This document shows positions 31,901-33,078 of a stretch of DNA of 33,078 bases, piece by piece. The notes beneath the pieces were generated by a model that saw nothing but the letters and a program-made list of their open reading frames with translations, was not told the DNA's origin and did not search any database. The stretch is from Rodentolepis nana (lineage: Eukaryota > Platyhelminthes > Cestoda > Cyclophyllidea > Hymenolepididae), in NCBI GenBank assembly GCA_900617975.1, contig UZAE01012721.1, positions 1 to 33,078 on the forward strand. Reading direction: 5' to 3'. Within the stretch, counting starts at the first letter, position 1. Every line of letters begins with the position of its first letter. The position numbers were made by a program, and so were the translations under genes.

Positions 31901-32208
31901 TATTTATTTATATCAAATGGCAAGCGTTTTGATAGTTATCATTAGCCTTTTAGTTGATTTCAGGCTCCACTGAAAGGAGGAGGAACATCAAAGTGACAAA
32001 AAGTTGAGAAGGGGAACAGAAGAGTGATTCACAGATGTAAAAGAGACAGACAGACACAAAGGCATAGAAAGGGTAAGATGAGTACTGTAAAAGAGGTCGA
32101 ATATGAAAAATAGTCGGGTCATAGTAGTTTGAAGTGAGAAGTCAACTGCCAGTTAATATACGTTTCCCAGAGTGCACCACGTGGAGGTAAGTCTATTGCG
32201 CACCCCAC
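31901..32208 (-). mobile_element. SINE-like element, copy 12, with target-site duplication
   Basis: Flanked by CATAATAATT at 31891-31900 and 32209-32218. Reverse orientation in intron 5 of alkaline phosphatase 2, so its antisense GAG|GTAAGT (32184-32192) reads in the gene's direction as a strong cryptic donor. The 5' end again coincides with the GGGTGCGC-type start. Confidence 0.9.
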
Positions 32209-32505
32209 CATAATAATTCATATTGATTATATTTTTTATTATTTATCGATTTTTTAGAATGTCAATTATCCTACGGTGTCTAGATTTTCTCTTAATGCAT
32301 TTCTTGTCTCGGTGATATTAAGTCCAGCATTGATGCTGGCTGAAGGAATTAGTTATCTTGGTGATAGTTATACTATGGAGGAAAACCTAGATGCATAATT
32401 GTATTACTTCTTTTCCAAAAGTTATGTCAACTTATAATGAAAAGTCTTTTAGCCACTGAACCGGCGTCACAAATACGTCCAGTAAGCCACTATATCCATC
32501 TATCT

Positions 32506-33078
32506 TGTGGCTGACTGCTACGCTAGTAAAGCCTGACTGACCCAGAAATCTCTGTGACAGATTCTCCTGCATCTAGCTAGACTCCCAGAACCAGCTAAGC
32601 TATAGCCCACATATAAAGGAAACAGATGTTTAGCACGGAGCACGTTTATTCTACAGAGGATACAGACGTGTAGCACGGAACATTTATTCAGTAGCGGAAA
32701 ACAGACGTGTAGCAAGGAATACGTTTATTCGATACGGGAAAACAGACGTGTAGCACGGAGCACGCTTATTCAGTACGGATTCAGACGTGTAGCACGGAGC
32801 ACGTTTTTTCAGTACGGGTATCAGACGTGTAGCACGGAGCACGTCTATTCAGTGAGCATATTACGAACCAGCTAAGCTATAGCCCAGCTATAAAGGAAAC
32901 AGACCGAAACTAGCTAAGCTATAGCCCAGCTATAAAGGAAACAGACGATAATTCGGAACACGTATATTCAGTCACGTAATGATCAGAAAAGTGCAACACG
33001 GAGCACGCTTATTCACCACGGGTATTGCGGATAAAGTGTACACGCAGGGAGCTACTCATGTTCAGGATGGGGGATTAG
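32506..33078 (+). repeat. Minisatellite-bearing interspersed repeat, long copy (reaches window end)
   Basis: The left block matches 6547 (ctgctac, taaagcctgactgaccc, ctagctagactcccagaacc). About eight imperfect units of roughly 40 bp follow, starting at 32622, 32662, 32701, 32742, 32781, 32821, about 32900 and 32940, most carrying gtgtagcacggagcacg and ttattcag. Two units have captured the agctaagctatagcccagct piece of the left block. The right block (ggataaagtgtacacgcagg to gggggattag) ends the window. Confidence 0.85.

Noticed and set aside
32219..32505. Last exon of alkaline phosphatase 2
   Set aside because: I searched to the window end for a frame with THGGED-like sequence and found none; the exon must lie further right.
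32622..33010. CRISPR array suggested by regular ~40-bp repeats
   Set aside because: Units are directly adjacent and imperfect with no unique spacers, the genome is eukaryotic, and the block is part of an interspersed element.

Overview
The window looks like a draft nuclear scaffold from an animal, most likely a parasitic flatworm and perhaps a tapeworm with a repeat-rich genome. It is AT-rich, has short exons split by GT-AG introns of 64 bp to over 2 kb, and is dense in short interspersed repeats and poly-G tracts. The protein families present (HEATR5, kelch, metazoan GPI-anchored alkaline phosphatase) fit this. The clade assignment is inference from general character and is not proven by any one sequence.

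Layout from left to right. Positions 688-2428 (minus) hold the first two coding exons of a HEATR5-type HEAT-repeat protein; the rest runs off the left edge. Positions 3668-4782 (plus) hold the last three exons of a kelch-repeat protein, on a contig flanked by single-N joins at 3521 and 5280. The sequence on either side of that contig is the same ~470 bp, so its placement next to HEATR5 is doubtful. Positions 4.8-14.7 kb are repeat-dominated: SINE copies, a minisatellite-bearing repeat family, a diverged segmental duplication, a 961-N gap bordered by poly-G, and a 173-bp tandem duplication just upstream of the next gene. Positions 14848-18271 (plus) hold a complete six-exon alkaline phosphatase gene (535 residues). 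Positions 18.3-26.9 kb are mainly noncoding, with SINEs, a tRNA-Ala-like pseudogene and a few unassigned exon-like reading frames. Positions 26966-31840 (plus) hold exons 1-5 of a second alkaline phosphatase in tandem; its last exon lies beyond the right edge.

The two alkaline phosphatases share every intron position and phase, and internal exons 2-5 have identical lengths (214, 269, 172, 178 nt). They are therefore a tandem duplication. Both keep the catalytic serine and all visible metal ligands. The complete one has a signal peptide and a C-terminal GPI-type hydrophobic tail, so it should act at the cell surface. The second gene differs mainly in introns swollen by repeats.

The most interesting unexplained element is a ~300-bp SINE-like family with about a dozen copies here. 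Three copies have clear target-site duplications. Their shared 5' end carries an E-box (CACGTG), and on the antisense strand a perfect consensus 5' splice site. One copy has a tRNA-Ala-like sequence 17 nt upstream. A second family combines conserved flanking blocks with a variable number of ~40-bp repeats. No operon-like or prokaryotic system is present.
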